From Bacteroidaceae bacterium (GTDB taxonomy: Bacteria; Bacteroidota; Bacteroidia; Bacteroidales; Bacteroidaceae): DNA of 64,000 nt. The position numbers and the translations under genes are program-made. The DNA is taken from the NCBI GenBank assembly GCA_024699495.1, contig JAILPK010000011.1:1-64000 (forward strand). Direction: 5' to 3'. Below are positions 27,096-36,424 of the stretch, one piece after another. Position 1 is the first letter of the stretch, and each line of letters starts with the position of its first letter. Below the pieces are notes generated by a model, which was given only the letters and a program-made list of their open reading frames with translations, was not told the origin of the DNA and did no database searches.

Positions 27096-28164
27096 ACAAT
27101 CGCTCGATAGCATCTATTTCGTCTGTTGAGGTGGCCCAACTGGTGACGAAGCGGCAGGCTGTTTGTGTCGGAGAGACAGGGCACCAAGTCTCGAATCCGA
27201 TATGTTCGCGTAGAGAGGGCAGATCGGAGTTGGGGATGATGTAGAACTGCTGGTTGGTGGGGGAGTCTATGTATGGGGCGTAGCCGAGTTTTTCGGTGAA
27301 GAGGCGTCGCAGACGCATAGCGAGTTCGACTGCGTGTCTGCCGATAGACAGATAGATAATCTGGTTTTCGCCTTTTGTCTCCTTCGCAAGAGGGCTGTCA
27401 GCAGGAAGTCTGCTGAAGAGAGCCTCGAACTGAACGCCGACAACTCGGCTCTTGGCCAGAAGGGCGCCATGGCGTTTGATGCGGCTGAGCATGTGCTTGG
27501 GAATGTCTCCTTTGGGGAAGACTACTGCTTCGCCGCACAAAGTTCCGCATTTGGTGCCTCCGATATAGAAGATGTCTGCTGTCTGAGCCAGAAAGGGGAG
27601 CGTCACATCCCTGCTGGCTGCCAGGCCGTAGGCCAGGCGTGCCCCGTCAATATACAGCAGAAGTCCGTATTTGTGGCATATCTGGCTCAATGCCGTCAGT
27701 TCGTCTGCCGAGTAGAGGGTTCCGAGTTCGGTGGGGAAGGTGAGATATACGGCCCCCGGGCGCACCATGTGTTCCGCAGTTTCGTCGGCGAAATAAGCTT
27801 CGAGCCACTGGCTTAGCGTCTCGGCCGCCAGTTTGCCGTTCTGATTCGGCAGGGCAATCACTTTGTGGCCTGTGAATTCCACCGCCCCGGACTCGTGGAC
27901 GTTGATATGGGCTGTGTCGCAGCAGAGTACCCCCTCGTAGGACTGCAGGACGCAATCGAGGATGGTGGCGTTGGTCTGTGTGCCTCCGGTCAGGAAAAAG
28001 ACCTCCGCCTCAGGTGCCTCGCATGCTTCGCGAATAAGGCGGCGTGCGTTGTCGCTGAAGCAGTCGTCGCCATAGCTCTGTGTGCGCTCGTCGTTGGTCT
28101 CAGTTAAATGTCGGAGCACAGCTTCGTGTGCCCCGTTGTTATAATCGCTTTCTAAATGGAACAT
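27088..28164 (-). CDS. ltaE: Low-specificity threonine aldolase
   Basis: A 358-aa PLP-dependent fold-type I aldolase splitting threonine/allo-threonine to glycine and acetaldehyde. I start at ATG 28164 (MFHLESDYNNG); the track's upstream 66 residues overlap purA and are not protein-like. Motifs: FFLTGGTQTNATIL, INVHESGAVE, LYIDGARLAYGL (PLP Asp) and the PLP-lysine region YIGGTKCGTLCGEAVVF. It follows purA by 20 bp on the same strand. Confidence 0.9.
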   Translation of the reverse strand: MFHLESDYNNGAHEAVLRHLTETNDERTQSYGDDCFSDNARRLIREACEAPEAEVFFLTGGTQTNATILDCVLQSYEGVLCCDTAHINVHESGAVEFTGHKVIALPNQNGKLAAETLSQWLEAYFADETAEHMVRPGAVYLTFPTELGTLYSADELTALSQICHKYGLLLYIDGARLAYGLAASRDVTLPFLAQTADIFYIGGTKCGTLCGEAVVFPKGDIPKHMLSRIKRHGALLAKSRVVGVQFEALFSRLPADSPLAKETKGENQIIYLSIGRHAVELAMRLRRLFTEKLGYAPYIDSPTNQQFYIIPNSDLPSLREHIGFETWCPVSPTQTACRFVTSWATSTDEIDAIERLFL

Positions 28165-28184
28165 GATAACAGTTTGGGAGGCTT

Positions 28185-29474
28185 CTACATTCTGATGGTC
28201 TGCTCTCTGTCCGGTCCGACGGACACAATTGTGATAGGCGTTGCCAGTTCGCTTTCGAGGAAGGCGATGTAATCCTTGAAAGTCTGCGGGAACTCCTCTT
28301 TGGAAGTCATAGAAGACAGGTTCTGGTCCCAGCCAGGGAGGTCGCGATAGACGGGTTCCCAACCCTCGGTGTCAAACGGCATGTCGGTGACGCGTTCGCC
28401 GTCCTTCTCATAGGCGATGCAGGCCCGAATGGTCTTGAAGCCGTCGAGCACATCCCCCTTCATCATAATCAACTGAGTGACGCCGTTGATCATGATTGCA
28501 TACTTGAGGGCAACGAGGTCAACCCATCCGCATCTGCGGTTGCGGCCAGTGACGGCCCCGTACTCATGTCCCACCTCGCGGATGAGGTCGCCCGTCTCGT
28601 CGAAGAGTTCCACCGGGAACGGGCCGGACCCGACGCGGGTGGAATAAGCTTTGAAAATCCCGAATATCTCTCCGATGCGGTTTGGGGCGACGCCGAGGCC
28701 TGTGCATACTCCGCCGGTGGTGGTGGAAGAGGAGGATACAAAGGGATATGTGCCATGGTCGATGTCCAACATAGTGCCCTGTGCCCCTTCGGCAAGGACA
28801 TTTTTTCCCTGCTCCAGCATGCGGTTTATCTCTGTGGCTGTGTCAGTGATCACGAACTGCCGGAGATAATCTATCCCCTGGAGCCAGCGCTTCTCTTCCT
28901 CTGTGATGTCGTAGTCGGTGTAATTCAGGTCGGCAAGGATCTGTTCGTGGCGGGCTTTCAGCGCAGCGTATTTAGCTTCGAACCCCTCCATGATGTCACC
29001 AACGCGCAGGCCGGTGCGACTGGCTTTCTCGCTGTAGGTGGGGCCTATGCCCTTGCCGGTGGTTCCCACTTTGTTTTTCCCTTTCGCGGCTTCGTATGCG
29101 CGGTCCAACACACGGTGTGTGGGCAGGATGAGATGGGCGCGGTTGCTTATGTGGAGCCGGCTGCGCAGGTCGTATCCGTTGGACTCCAGTTCGCGTGCTT
29201 CATCCATAAACAGGTCCGGTGCGATTACGCATCCGTTTCCGATGATGTTAAGTTTGCCCTCGTCAAAAATACCTGAAGGGATGCTTCGCAGGACGAACTT
29301 CTTTCCGTCGAAGATTATGGTGTGCCCTGCGTTCGGTCCGCCGGCAAAGCGGGCTACGACATCGTAGTGAGGTGTGAATACGTCAACGACTTTTCCCTTG
29401 CCCTCGTCTCCGAAGACGATTCCGAGCAGAGCATCCACCTGCCCTCTGTGTGTCTTATTAGCTGTAGAATTCAT
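28185..29474 (-). CDS. purA: Adenylosuccinate synthetase
   Basis: A 429-aa GTP-dependent enzyme converting IMP and aspartate to adenylosuccinate, the first step to AMP. The N-terminal P-loop GIVFGDEGKGKVVD (~16-29) and NAGHTI are followed by GTTGKGIGPTYSEKASRTGLRV, the IMP-binding LAEGAQGTMLDIDHGTYPFVSSS, and GRNRRCGWVD. Length is normal. It starts 2 bp after the Fur-family gene, so it is co-transcribed. Confidence 0.97.
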   Translation of the reverse strand: MNSTANKTHRGQVDALLGIVFGDEGKGKVVDVFTPHYDVVARFAGGPNAGHTIIFDGKKFVLRSIPSGIFDEGKLNIIGNGCVIAPDLFMDEARELESNGYDLRSRLHISNRAHLILPTHRVLDRAYEAAKGKNKVGTTGKGIGPTYSEKASRTGLRVGDIMEGFEAKYAALKARHEQILADLNYTDYDITEEEKRWLQGIDYLRQFVITDTATEINRMLEQGKNVLAEGAQGTMLDIDHGTYPFVSSSSTTTGGVCTGLGVAPNRIGEIFGIFKAYSTRVGSGPFPVELFDETGDLIREVGHEYGAVTGRNRRCGWVDLVALKYAIMINGVTQLIMMKGDVLDGFKTIRACIAYEKDGERVTDMPFDTEGWEPVYRDLPGWDQNLSSMTSKEEFPQTFKDYIAFLESELATPITIVSVGPDREQTIRM

Positions 29475-29476
29475 TT

Positions 29477-29977
29477 TTATGTATGTTTTTGATTTTTTTG
29501 TTTTATGGAAGGCCTCTTCTTATAGCGCAGACTGCGTTGACATTTGGAGCAAAAGCCGTAAATATAAGCTATGCGGTGGGTCGTCGTGAAGCGCGGTGTT
29601 CGGGTCTGCTCGAAGACATTCAGGAGTTCTTTGTTTTTCAGTTGGGATATATTGCCGCATTTGCCGCATACGAGATAGACACGCGGATACGGGTCGATGA
29701 TGCGCTCAAAGAGAGCCGATGCGGAGTTGTAGGGATGGCGCATCAGAAGGTTGGCCTCAACGAGCAGACGGGTTGTGGCATATACAGTGGCGATGCTTAC
29801 GGGGAATCTCTTCTTTTCCATAATCTCCCTGAGCTGCTCGGCGGTGAATGTCCCCTCGGTCTCATATATGGCTTCGAGGATGGCAAACCGCTCGGGCGTA
29901 TGTCTGAGTTTGCGGGCTTTCAGGTATGCCTGCAGTCTCTCGGCAACTATTTCCTGGAGATTATTCTGCTCGCTCAT
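29477..29977 (-). CDS. Fur-family metal/peroxide regulator
   Basis: A 166-aa transcriptional repressor of the Fur superfamily. The N-terminal winged helix shows RHTPERFAILEAIYETEGTFTAEQL and PVSIATVYATTRLLVEANL (recognition helix). The C-terminal dimerisation part has two CxxC pairs (CGKCG, ~100 and CSKCQ, ~145), as in structural-zinc-containing Fur/PerR proteins. Whether it senses iron, peroxide or zinc cannot be told. The ATG overlaps the stop of the upstream gene (ATGA, 29974-29977) and purA follows at 2 bp. Confidence 0.88.
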   Translation of the reverse strand: MSEQNNLQEIVAERLQAYLKARKLRHTPERFAILEAIYETEGTFTAEQLREIMEKKRFPVSIATVYATTRLLVEANLLMRHPYNSASALFERIIDPYPRVYLVCGKCGNISQLKNKELLNVFEQTRTPRFTTTHRIAYIYGFCSKCQRSLRYKKRPSIKQKNQKHT

Positions 29978-30561
29978 TTGAAGATATATTCGGGGTTATA
30001 AGCCAGAAGGGCATTCTGAACAGCCTTTTGCAAAGGGGTAAAGGGCGATTTCAGCGAGGCTTCGGCCTGGTCGAGAAATTCAGCTTCGGCATCAGGTGAC
30101 AGTTGCATCCCCTGTCTGAGCAGACGGGTTATAAGCAGGAATCCGAGTAACTGCGGAATCGGTTCGTCTGCAGCCATCCACACAAAAGCTTTGTCTGAAG
30201 CGTAAGAGGTGCGGCATAGAAGATTGGCAACGAGATAACCCGCCAGTTCTGCCTGCGACGGTTTTATGCTCTCAGCCCACAAATCAGCCAGCTCGGGGAA
30301 GAAATCCTCCACGGGCATGAGCAGGGTGGCGAGGATTCGGCTCTCACGCACATTCTCCTGCCAAAGGGCCTGCGCCAGATGGCGGTCGGGGGTAAATTCC
30401 GCGGCTATCGACTGCAGTCGCGGATATTCCACTCCGAAGACCAGATGATAGTCCATTCCGCTCTCGCGGATGCGGGCGGCTGTTACTCCGTTCATCGCGG
30501 AGCGCAAGTCGGCTTTGATGGCCGAAAGCTGTTGGCTGATTGCCGGCAATTGAGTGGACAT
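29974..30561 (-). CDS. AlkD-like DNA alkylation-repair HEAT-repeat protein
   Basis: A 195-aa all-helical protein resembling the DNA alkylation repair (AlkD/AlkC-like) family: MNG...RESGMDYHLVFGVEYPRLQSIA, LAQALWQENVRESRILATLLM and repeated helix pairs to the C terminus. Shorter than typical AlkD (~230 aa), so it may lack glycosylase activity. It is the first gene of a minus-strand unit with the Fur-family gene, purA and ltaE. The family assignment is from pattern, moderately sure. Confidence 0.65.
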   Translation of the reverse strand: MSTQLPAISQQLSAIKADLRSAMNGVTAARIRESGMDYHLVFGVEYPRLQSIAAEFTPDRHLAQALWQENVRESRILATLLMPVEDFFPELADLWAESIKPSQAELAGYLVANLLCRTSYASDKAFVWMAADEPIPQLLGFLLITRLLRQGMQLSPDAEAEFLDQAEASLKSPFTPLQKAVQNALLAYNPEYIFK

Positions 30562-30723
30562 TTCGTTTCTTGTTTATATTACTAAGGCTTTGCCTACTTA
30601 TCGGCCTTGCGGCCTAAATATCGCTTCGCTATTTAACGCTTGGTGAGCCGGAGGCTTAGGTGGCCGAAGGGCTTCGCTTAGAGTTTACGGCTTACAGGTT
30701 GGCTGACGGCAAGCGGCCGAAGT

Positions 30724-30751
30724 CTGACGACTAAAGACTGACGACTAAAGA
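30724..30751. repeat. 14-bp direct repeat CTGACGACTAAAGA
   Basis: Two exact tandem copies (30724-30737, 30738-30751) in the spacer after DPP III. The wider spacer 30562-30775 also holds GGCCG-rich degenerate words and no gene. Confidence 0.85.
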
Positions 30752-30775
30752 CTTCTTTTGTGAAAGACTTTATTT

Positions 30776-32833
30776 CTAATCATTGACAAGCGGCAGGAAG
30801 CTGTAGTCACGGCTGTAGCGGAGCATCTGCTGGTCATAGTGCTCTCCGTAGGATACACGCACGTCAGTAATCTCTCCGTCGCTGTCTGTCACAGCCTCAT
30901 ATCTTGGATTGATAAAACCCTTGTATGGGGCAATATTCAGTGCTTTATATCGTTCCAGCACCTCTCTGTGGAGCGTGGAATCTACCTTTACGCCAAAGGT
31001 CTCCACAAGGCGGCGGGCTGCATCAAAGTCTCCCTCGCTCTTGATTCGCTGCACCTCTGCCAGCAGGGAACCGAAGAGATTTCGTAATGCAGGGTAGTCG
31101 TTGATTTGCACGAATGTCTTGCCGTCGCGTTTCACGAGAGCAACCACATCCGAACCACCGGCGCCTTTCCCGCGCCCGTTTTCCAGCACCCAGTGGGAGA
31201 TGAAAGAGCGGTTGCGCATGTGGGCCTCCTCAATGTCTTTCCCCGGCTCGATGCGCACGAGCTGGGTCATCAGACCATTCATCAGATAAGTGTAGAACTG
31301 GCTCTTGTAAGCATCGGCAGAGGGGGTGAGTCCCAACTCAACCAACTTCGGGTCGGCCAGATAGTAGAGGGCAAAGAGGTCTGCGCGCCCCTCCTCGATG
31401 GTGCTCCCATAGGCTTTCAGAGAGTCTGCATCGACTCCGGGAAGCAGTTTTCCGCTTCCGTGTCCGAGGCATTCATGGAGGTCGGTGTGCAGGTCGTCGC
31501 AATAATCCCCGTAGTCGTCTATAAGTTTTTGAGTAGAAGCATCAATTACGAACTCGGCTTGAAAACCATTTCCGTGGGCGGCTTTGTTGTATGCATCAGT
31601 AAGGTTCCCGATGGTGACGCTTTTTGAACCGTGCTCGGCCCGCACCCAGTTGCTGTTGGGCAGGTTGATGCCGATAGCTGTGCTTGGGTAGAGGTCTCCG
31701 CCGAGAATCGCGGCCACAATGACCTTGGCTGAGATGCCTTTTACGCGGTCTTTCCTGAAACGGGCATCCACAGGCGAATGGTCTTCAAACCACTGCGCGT
31801 TGGAACTCAGTTTGTTGGTGCGCTCTGTGGCCTTCTTGTCTTTGAAGTTCGCTATGGCCTCCCACGAGGCTTTCATCCCGAGGGGATCTCCGTAGCTCTC
31901 AGTGAAGTAATTGGTGAAGTCGATGTCGTCCCCGGTGTTGGCGACCCATAGAATAGAGTATTCGTCAAAGGCTTTCAGGTCGCCGGTGCGATAGACATCG
32001 ATGAGTTTTTCTATTACGGCCTGCTGCTTGTCGCTCTCAGCCACGTCGCGCGCTTTCTGCAACCAGAAGACAATCCGGTCTATGGCTTGCCCATATAGCC
32101 CGCCGCAGCGCCACACGCGCTCGCGAATCTTGCCCTGTTCCTTTACCAGGCGGCTGTTCATTCCGAACATGACGGGGCGTTGGGGGTCTGGGGCGGCGTT
32201 TTTCATCTTGGAGTAGAATTCTTCTGCTTCGGCCTGGCTGACGCCCTCGCCATAGTAGTTTTCGGCGCTTGTCAGAATGAGGTCTTCTCCATCTGCCTGG
32301 TTTACGCGTTTGGGCATAACGGCAGGATTGAAAATCACAGGGAATAGTTCGGCGCAGAGAGCGTCTGATGTCTGTCCGTCGGCCCATGTCAGCAGGCTTA
32401 AATCTGACTGCCTGACGGCCTCGCGCAGGAACTGCTCGCTGAATTCAGGCTGAAATTTGTCGCTGCCGTAGTGATGATGGATGCCGTTGCTGAACCAGAC
32501 CCGTTTCAGATATGTCACAAATGCTTGCCACTCAGCTGTTGAGCGGTCTCCCCGGTAGGATGTATATATCCCTTCGAGTAGGTGGCGTATGCGCAGGTTA
32601 TAGCGCCCGTTCTGGTCCCAGAGAATATCCCGTCCGCACAGGGCGGCCTCGCTGAGGTAATAGATGAGTTTCTTTTGTCTCAGGGTCAACTGTTCGAAGC
32701 CCGTGACCTGATAGCGCAGCATCTGCAGGTCTGCAAACCGCTCGTCGCTATATGAAAAAGTTTCGGCTACTGCCTTGTGGGCAGCAGCCGCAGTAAATAC
32801 TGTCATGAATAGAATAATCCGTTTGAGGAACAT
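30776..32833 (-). CDS. Dipeptidyl-peptidase III (M49)
   Basis: A 685-aa zinc metallopeptidase releasing dipeptides from peptide N termini. A signal peptide (~1-23, KAVAETF) suggests periplasmic location. The M49 zinc motif is HECLGHGSGKLL (~450), followed by the second motif EEGRADLFALYY with the third zinc ligand Glu. NGRGKGAGGSDVVALV and YGDPLGMKASWEA also fit the family. It starts 4 bp after the AraC-type gene, so the two are probably one operon. No lipobox is seen. Confidence 0.92.
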   Translation of the reverse strand: MFLKRIILFMTVFTAAAAHKAVAETFSYSDERFADLQMLRYQVTGFEQLTLRQKKLIYYLSEAALCGRDILWDQNGRYNLRIRHLLEGIYTSYRGDRSTAEWQAFVTYLKRVWFSNGIHHHYGSDKFQPEFSEQFLREAVRQSDLSLLTWADGQTSDALCAELFPVIFNPAVMPKRVNQADGEDLILTSAENYYGEGVSQAEAEEFYSKMKNAAPDPQRPVMFGMNSRLVKEQGKIRERVWRCGGLYGQAIDRIVFWLQKARDVAESDKQQAVIEKLIDVYRTGDLKAFDEYSILWVANTGDDIDFTNYFTESYGDPLGMKASWEAIANFKDKKATERTNKLSSNAQWFEDHSPVDARFRKDRVKGISAKVIVAAILGGDLYPSTAIGINLPNSNWVRAEHGSKSVTIGNLTDAYNKAAHGNGFQAEFVIDASTQKLIDDYGDYCDDLHTDLHECLGHGSGKLLPGVDADSLKAYGSTIEEGRADLFALYYLADPKLVELGLTPSADAYKSQFYTYLMNGLMTQLVRIEPGKDIEEAHMRNRSFISHWVLENGRGKGAGGSDVVALVKRDGKTFVQINDYPALRNLFGSLLAEVQRIKSEGDFDAARRLVETFGVKVDSTLHREVLERYKALNIAPYKGFINPRYEAVTDSDGEITDVRVSYGEHYDQQMLRYSRDYSFLPLVND

Positions 32834-32837
32834 TATC

Positions 32838-33302
32838 TCATGCTTTAGTAGCCTTTTGCTCTTTAGGCTCTTTGGAAGTTGCCTTCATCTTCTCGAAGAA
32901 AACCTGTTGGTATTCTCTCGGTGTCTGTTTTTGGATGTGGTAGAAAGAAGAGTAAAACGACTGCCTGTTGGAGAAGCCTACAGCCGATGCAACTTCCCCC
33001 ATGGTGAGGTTGCGGTTGCGCCGGTCGGTGAGCATATACATCGCATCGCGGATGCGATAGCCGTTGACCAGTTCCGAGTAGTTCATCTGAAAACGCAGAT
33101 TTACTGTGGCGCTGATGTAGCGGGTGTTCGTTCCTATTTCGTTTGCAAGCTGTTTTGCAGAATAGTTCGGGTCACGGTATTTCTTTTCTACGATCATCTT
33201 TTTTAAGATCTGCTCGTATATTTCGTCCATAACCTCGGGCTTTACCAAAGTGCGATAGGCAGCTACCTTATCCTTCTTCTGATGATAATTATACTTTTCC
33301 AT
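32838..33302 (-). CDS. AraC-type HTH regulator
   Basis: A 154-aa protein whose C-terminal two-HTH domain fits AraC: YSAKQLANEIGTNTRYISATVN and MGEVASAVGFSNRQSFYSSFYHIQKQTPREY. No sensor domain precedes it. The track starts at a TTG at 33341, but ATG 33302 is preferred because the -7 box CAAAGATA (33352-33359, minus) would put the TTG at or upstream of the RNA start. It directly precedes the dipeptidyl-peptidase III gene and may control it. Confidence 0.85.
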   Translation of the reverse strand: MEKYNYHQKKDKVAAYRTLVKPEVMDEIYEQILKKMIVEKKYRDPNYSAKQLANEIGTNTRYISATVNLRFQMNYSELVNGYRIRDAMYMLTDRRNRNLTMGEVASAVGFSNRQSFYSSFYHIQKQTPREYQQVFFEKMKATSKEPKEQKATKA

Positions 33303-33351
33303 AATGCTGTGAATATATTTGAGGAATGATTGCTTGTGCAATTAAGTGGCG

Positions 33352-33359
33352 CAAAGATA
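33352..33359 (-). promoter_or_regulatory. -7 box for araC-DPP III unit
   Basis: On the minus strand TATCTTTG, matching TAnnTTTG, 49 bp upstream of ATG 33302. Confidence 0.5.
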
Positions 33360-33662
33360 TGAAAAAGTAGTGAATTATAATGTCGCTCTTGTCTGCTTTT
33401 TTGATATTTTTTGATTATTTAAGTTTTTAACTTACTTTTTGGGCTTTTTGAGGGGATTTTACCACGCTAATCCTCTCTCCTGTGGGCGGGGGATGAGGTA
33501 CAAGAATGCAGTGAAAGAAGATGGAAGATGGTGGCCGCAGAGCGGCGTTTACATCTTACGGCTTTCTGCTTTGCTGCTCGCTGTGCGAGAGCGGCCTTAG
33601 GGAAATAAAAATCGGCCGCCCTCTAAGCGGGGCGACCGGAAAAAACTCACGAACTTAAAAAC
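33360..33662. other. Spacer between araC and zinc-hook gene
   Basis: No gene. Contains a degenerate GC-rich segment (CTCCTGTGGGCGGGGGATGAGG, ~33477), the zinc-hook gene terminator (33603-33638) and phrase words CTCACGAACTTAAAAACTCAACTA (33646-33669). Confidence 0.6.
33603..33638 (-). terminator. Intrinsic terminator of the zinc-hook gene
   Basis: On the minus strand CGGTCGCCC and GGGCGGCCG form a 9-bp stem with one G-T pair, followed by ATTTTTATTT. It is 25 nt downstream of the stop codon at 33663. Confidence 0.8.
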
Positions 33663-36332
33663 TCAACTAGTAGCCTTCTGATGCGCATTTAACAATTCGT
33701 CGTAGTGGGCTATCTGCATCAAAATGTCGCGACGCTGGAGTTCCAGTTCTGCCAGTTGGGAACGCAGGGAATCCTGCTCTGCGCTACCGTCGTCTGCCAC
33801 TGGCTGCATTCCTTCAGCCTGAAGGGCAATGATCTCTGCGCGCAGGTCGTCCACACGAGCCTGAGTCAGCGCATGCTCCAGAGATATAGAGCGGATTTGT
33901 CTGCGCAGTTCGCCCCACTCTTTGCCGTCGGCAAGCAGACGTTCCAGTTCGCCCATTTGAACTGGCGGGTTGTTGGCGTTGTAGCTATGCATCCACACGT
34001 CAAGCCTCTGCTGTTCGGAGGCCGCATCGGACTCGGCACGGTGGATCTGATACTCGGTAAAAGCGAATTGGGCCCTTGCGTCAGAAAGAGCGGCAAGGCA
34101 TAACTTGTAGTCATCAGCAGCCTTGCGGTATGTCTCATGCTGTGTCTTAATTGCGTCGTAAGAAAGCTGGAGGGGGATGTGTCCGTCGCCTCCGTCAAAC
34201 AGCTTCTTGGCAGCGTCTTCCCATTTGGAGACCTGCTCGTCGGCCTTCCGCCAAAACGTCCTCGTGTCGGCAATACTTGCCGAGGTGGAGGCTATGGTCC
34301 GCTTGAGTATCTCGATGGCAGTCTTGACGCGCGCCAGTTCGGCTTCGTATTTTGAAATCTCAGCATTTACAGTGTGCCATTTATTAACCATTTCGGCTAT
34401 GCGCAGTTTGACCCCCTCAGATGAGTCTTTCCACATGCGCAGTAAATCGGGGATGGTAAGTTGCTTGTCTATGGCCTCGTATCTGTGTCTGAAGTTCTGG
34501 GTGGCTGACGAGAGGCTGCTGTTTAGGCGTTCCACCTGTCTTGCCATAACCTGGCAGGCAGTGTTTACCTCGTTTAAGCGTACGGCCAGGTCGTTGGCTT
34601 CCATCTGGCTTTTTTGTATGTCGTCTCCGAGCCTGCTTATGGTATCCATGTGGAAGTTGAACATGTCCAGCTCCTTCTGTGCGGTCTCTTCATCTACGGC
34701 AGTTTTTTCTATCAGTTGCCTGATCATTGACGTGCGTGCCTCGCGGTTGGTTGTAGGCGAACATTCGTTGAGCGAACGGTCGAGCTGACTGAACGTTGCC
34801 CACTCGTCCGTATCTTTGTTCTGACGTTCACGCAGCATGTCAATATTGCCAGATTCTGTTTGAATTTTTCCTCGGACCGATGTCAGTTGCATCTGTAAGT
34901 CCTGAAGGCGCCTCGTTTTTGCTTCCACTTCAGAGGTGAGCATCTCGCAGTCGGCCCTCATCGATGCAATAAGAGCATTCTGCTGTGTCACGGTCTCGCT
35001 ATGCCATGGGTGGTGTGTGGCTCCGCATACGGGGCATGGGCTTGCCTCCTTGAGATCCTGGCGCATGGAGACGACATTCTGGCTTTTGGAGAGAGTCCAA
35101 TGGTAAGTCTTGTCTTCCGACTGGCTCCTCAGCATTCTTACCTCCGCGGCGAGGGAGTCTATAGTCTTGTTCAGGTGCTCAGCTTCCAGACGCAGCTGTG
35201 CAATCAGATGCTCTTTGGTCTCTATCTGTTCGTATCCGGCTGCAATCGTTTTCCATAGCGAGAGTCCGGCTTTCAGCATCAGGTGTCTGCTGCGCAGCTC
35301 CATGACTCGCTGCTGCAGCGAGTAGTTATTCAATCCGGCTATGCTGCGGCGGTGGGCATTGATTTCCTCGCGCATCGTCTGCATGTTGGCTTCTATGTTC
35401 TGACTCTCGGTGAAGAGGCGGCTCAGTTGTTCGTTGCGCTCGTTCTGGCTGAGCGAGGCCTGGTGCAGTTGCTGCTGTAAGTTGTCACGCAGTTGCATGG
35501 AGACAAGCAACTCATCCAGTTGTATCTGAAGAGAGTCACCGTGGTCAAGCATTTCCTGATGGGCTGCGAGCATCTGCTGCTCTTTGCACAGGGCATCGAG
35601 ATGTTCCTGCAGCGATGCCTGGGTAGCCTCGTATTCCTTAAGCTCCTTGGTCAGGGAACTGAGATATTCCTCCTCGGAAGCGCTCAACCCCGAGAAGTCT
35701 TTCTCATAAGTCTGCAATGTGGAAATAGAGGCGTGGAGACGTTCGCTTTCGCTCAACGAGAGGGCCGTCTGCATCATGACCTCCTGCAGTTCTATCTCTT
35801 TCTGCTTTTCTATATTCAGCACTCTCTCAGCCTCGTCGGCATGCCGTTTGGCGTTCTCTATTTCTACCGACAGGCGGCTTTGCTCTGTGCGGGCGCTGTT
35901 TATGGTTCGGGTGAGCATCTGCAGGCGCTGAAAACGTCCGCTTATAGCCTCGAAGGTCTCAAAACGCTCCAGTTCGTGCTCTTCTGCGACAATACTCGCC
36001 TTGCGCTTGTTTACGTCGTACAGTTTCTGTGTCTGCTCGCGCAGTTCGGTGTTTATCCGGACAAAGCGGTGTAGCTTCTCCTGCTGCTCGTGGATGTGTG
36101 AAATCTGATCTTCGATATTTGTCAAATGGGTGGTGCTGAGTCGGCGCCCCTCCTGAGTCTTCATCAGCGTATCGTCATCAAGAACATGTTCCAGGCGGGT
36201 TGCGCGTTGGACTTCCAGACGAGACATGCTTCGCAACCAACTGCGCACTTCATCGGGCAACGGCGTCCCATATCTGCTCATCCACCATTGCTTTGTGGCC
36301 TCTTCGGCATTTTCAATCTCTACAAAAGGCAT
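33663..36332 (-). CDS. Rad50/SbcC-like zinc-hook coiled-coil protein lacking ATPase heads
   Basis: An 889-aa protein starting at ATG 36332 (MPFVEIENAEEA). Almost all of it is predicted coiled coil, with two long antiparallel arms. At its exact middle (Cys433, Cys436) is ASPCPVCGATHHPW, the zinc-hook motif of SbcC/Rad50. Unlike SbcC, there is no N-terminal Walker A (GxxGxGKS) and no C-terminal LSGGE signature or Walker B. The space on either side (190 bp and 360 bp) is too small to hold the missing head lobes, so a frameshift does not explain it. No sbcD neighbour. It ends at its own terminator. Function unknown; role is inferred only as a zinc-joined dimerisation scaffold. Confidence 0.8.
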   Translation of the reverse strand: MPFVEIENAEEATKQWWMSRYGTPLPDEVRSWLRSMSRLEVQRATRLEHVLDDDTLMKTQEGRRLSTTHLTNIEDQISHIHEQQEKLHRFVRINTELREQTQKLYDVNKRKASIVAEEHELERFETFEAISGRFQRLQMLTRTINSARTEQSRLSVEIENAKRHADEAERVLNIEKQKEIELQEVMMQTALSLSESERLHASISTLQTYEKDFSGLSASEEEYLSSLTKELKEYEATQASLQEHLDALCKEQQMLAAHQEMLDHGDSLQIQLDELLVSMQLRDNLQQQLHQASLSQNERNEQLSRLFTESQNIEANMQTMREEINAHRRSIAGLNNYSLQQRVMELRSRHLMLKAGLSLWKTIAAGYEQIETKEHLIAQLRLEAEHLNKTIDSLAAEVRMLRSQSEDKTYHWTLSKSQNVVSMRQDLKEASPCPVCGATHHPWHSETVTQQNALIASMRADCEMLTSEVEAKTRRLQDLQMQLTSVRGKIQTESGNIDMLRERQNKDTDEWATFSQLDRSLNECSPTTNREARTSMIRQLIEKTAVDEETAQKELDMFNFHMDTISRLGDDIQKSQMEANDLAVRLNEVNTACQVMARQVERLNSSLSSATQNFRHRYEAIDKQLTIPDLLRMWKDSSEGVKLRIAEMVNKWHTVNAEISKYEAELARVKTAIEILKRTIASTSASIADTRTFWRKADEQVSKWEDAAKKLFDGGDGHIPLQLSYDAIKTQHETYRKAADDYKLCLAALSDARAQFAFTEYQIHRAESDAASEQQRLDVWMHSYNANNPPVQMGELERLLADGKEWGELRRQIRSISLEHALTQARVDDLRAEIIALQAEGMQPVADDGSAEQDSLRSQLAELELQRRDILMQIAHYDELLNAHQKATS

Positions 36333-36424
36333 GATTTTCTGTTTTTGAGGCTGCAAAATTACATTAAAGGAAGGGCACAGGCAAAAAAAAAGGTGCAAAA
36401 GTTTTCTGTAATAACAGCTTTTTG

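Noticed and set aside
30562-30775. Possible tRNA in a GC-rich spacer
   Set aside because: No cloverleaf or CCA-type 3' end could be formed; the words are degenerate repeats. I found no tRNA elsewhere in the window either.
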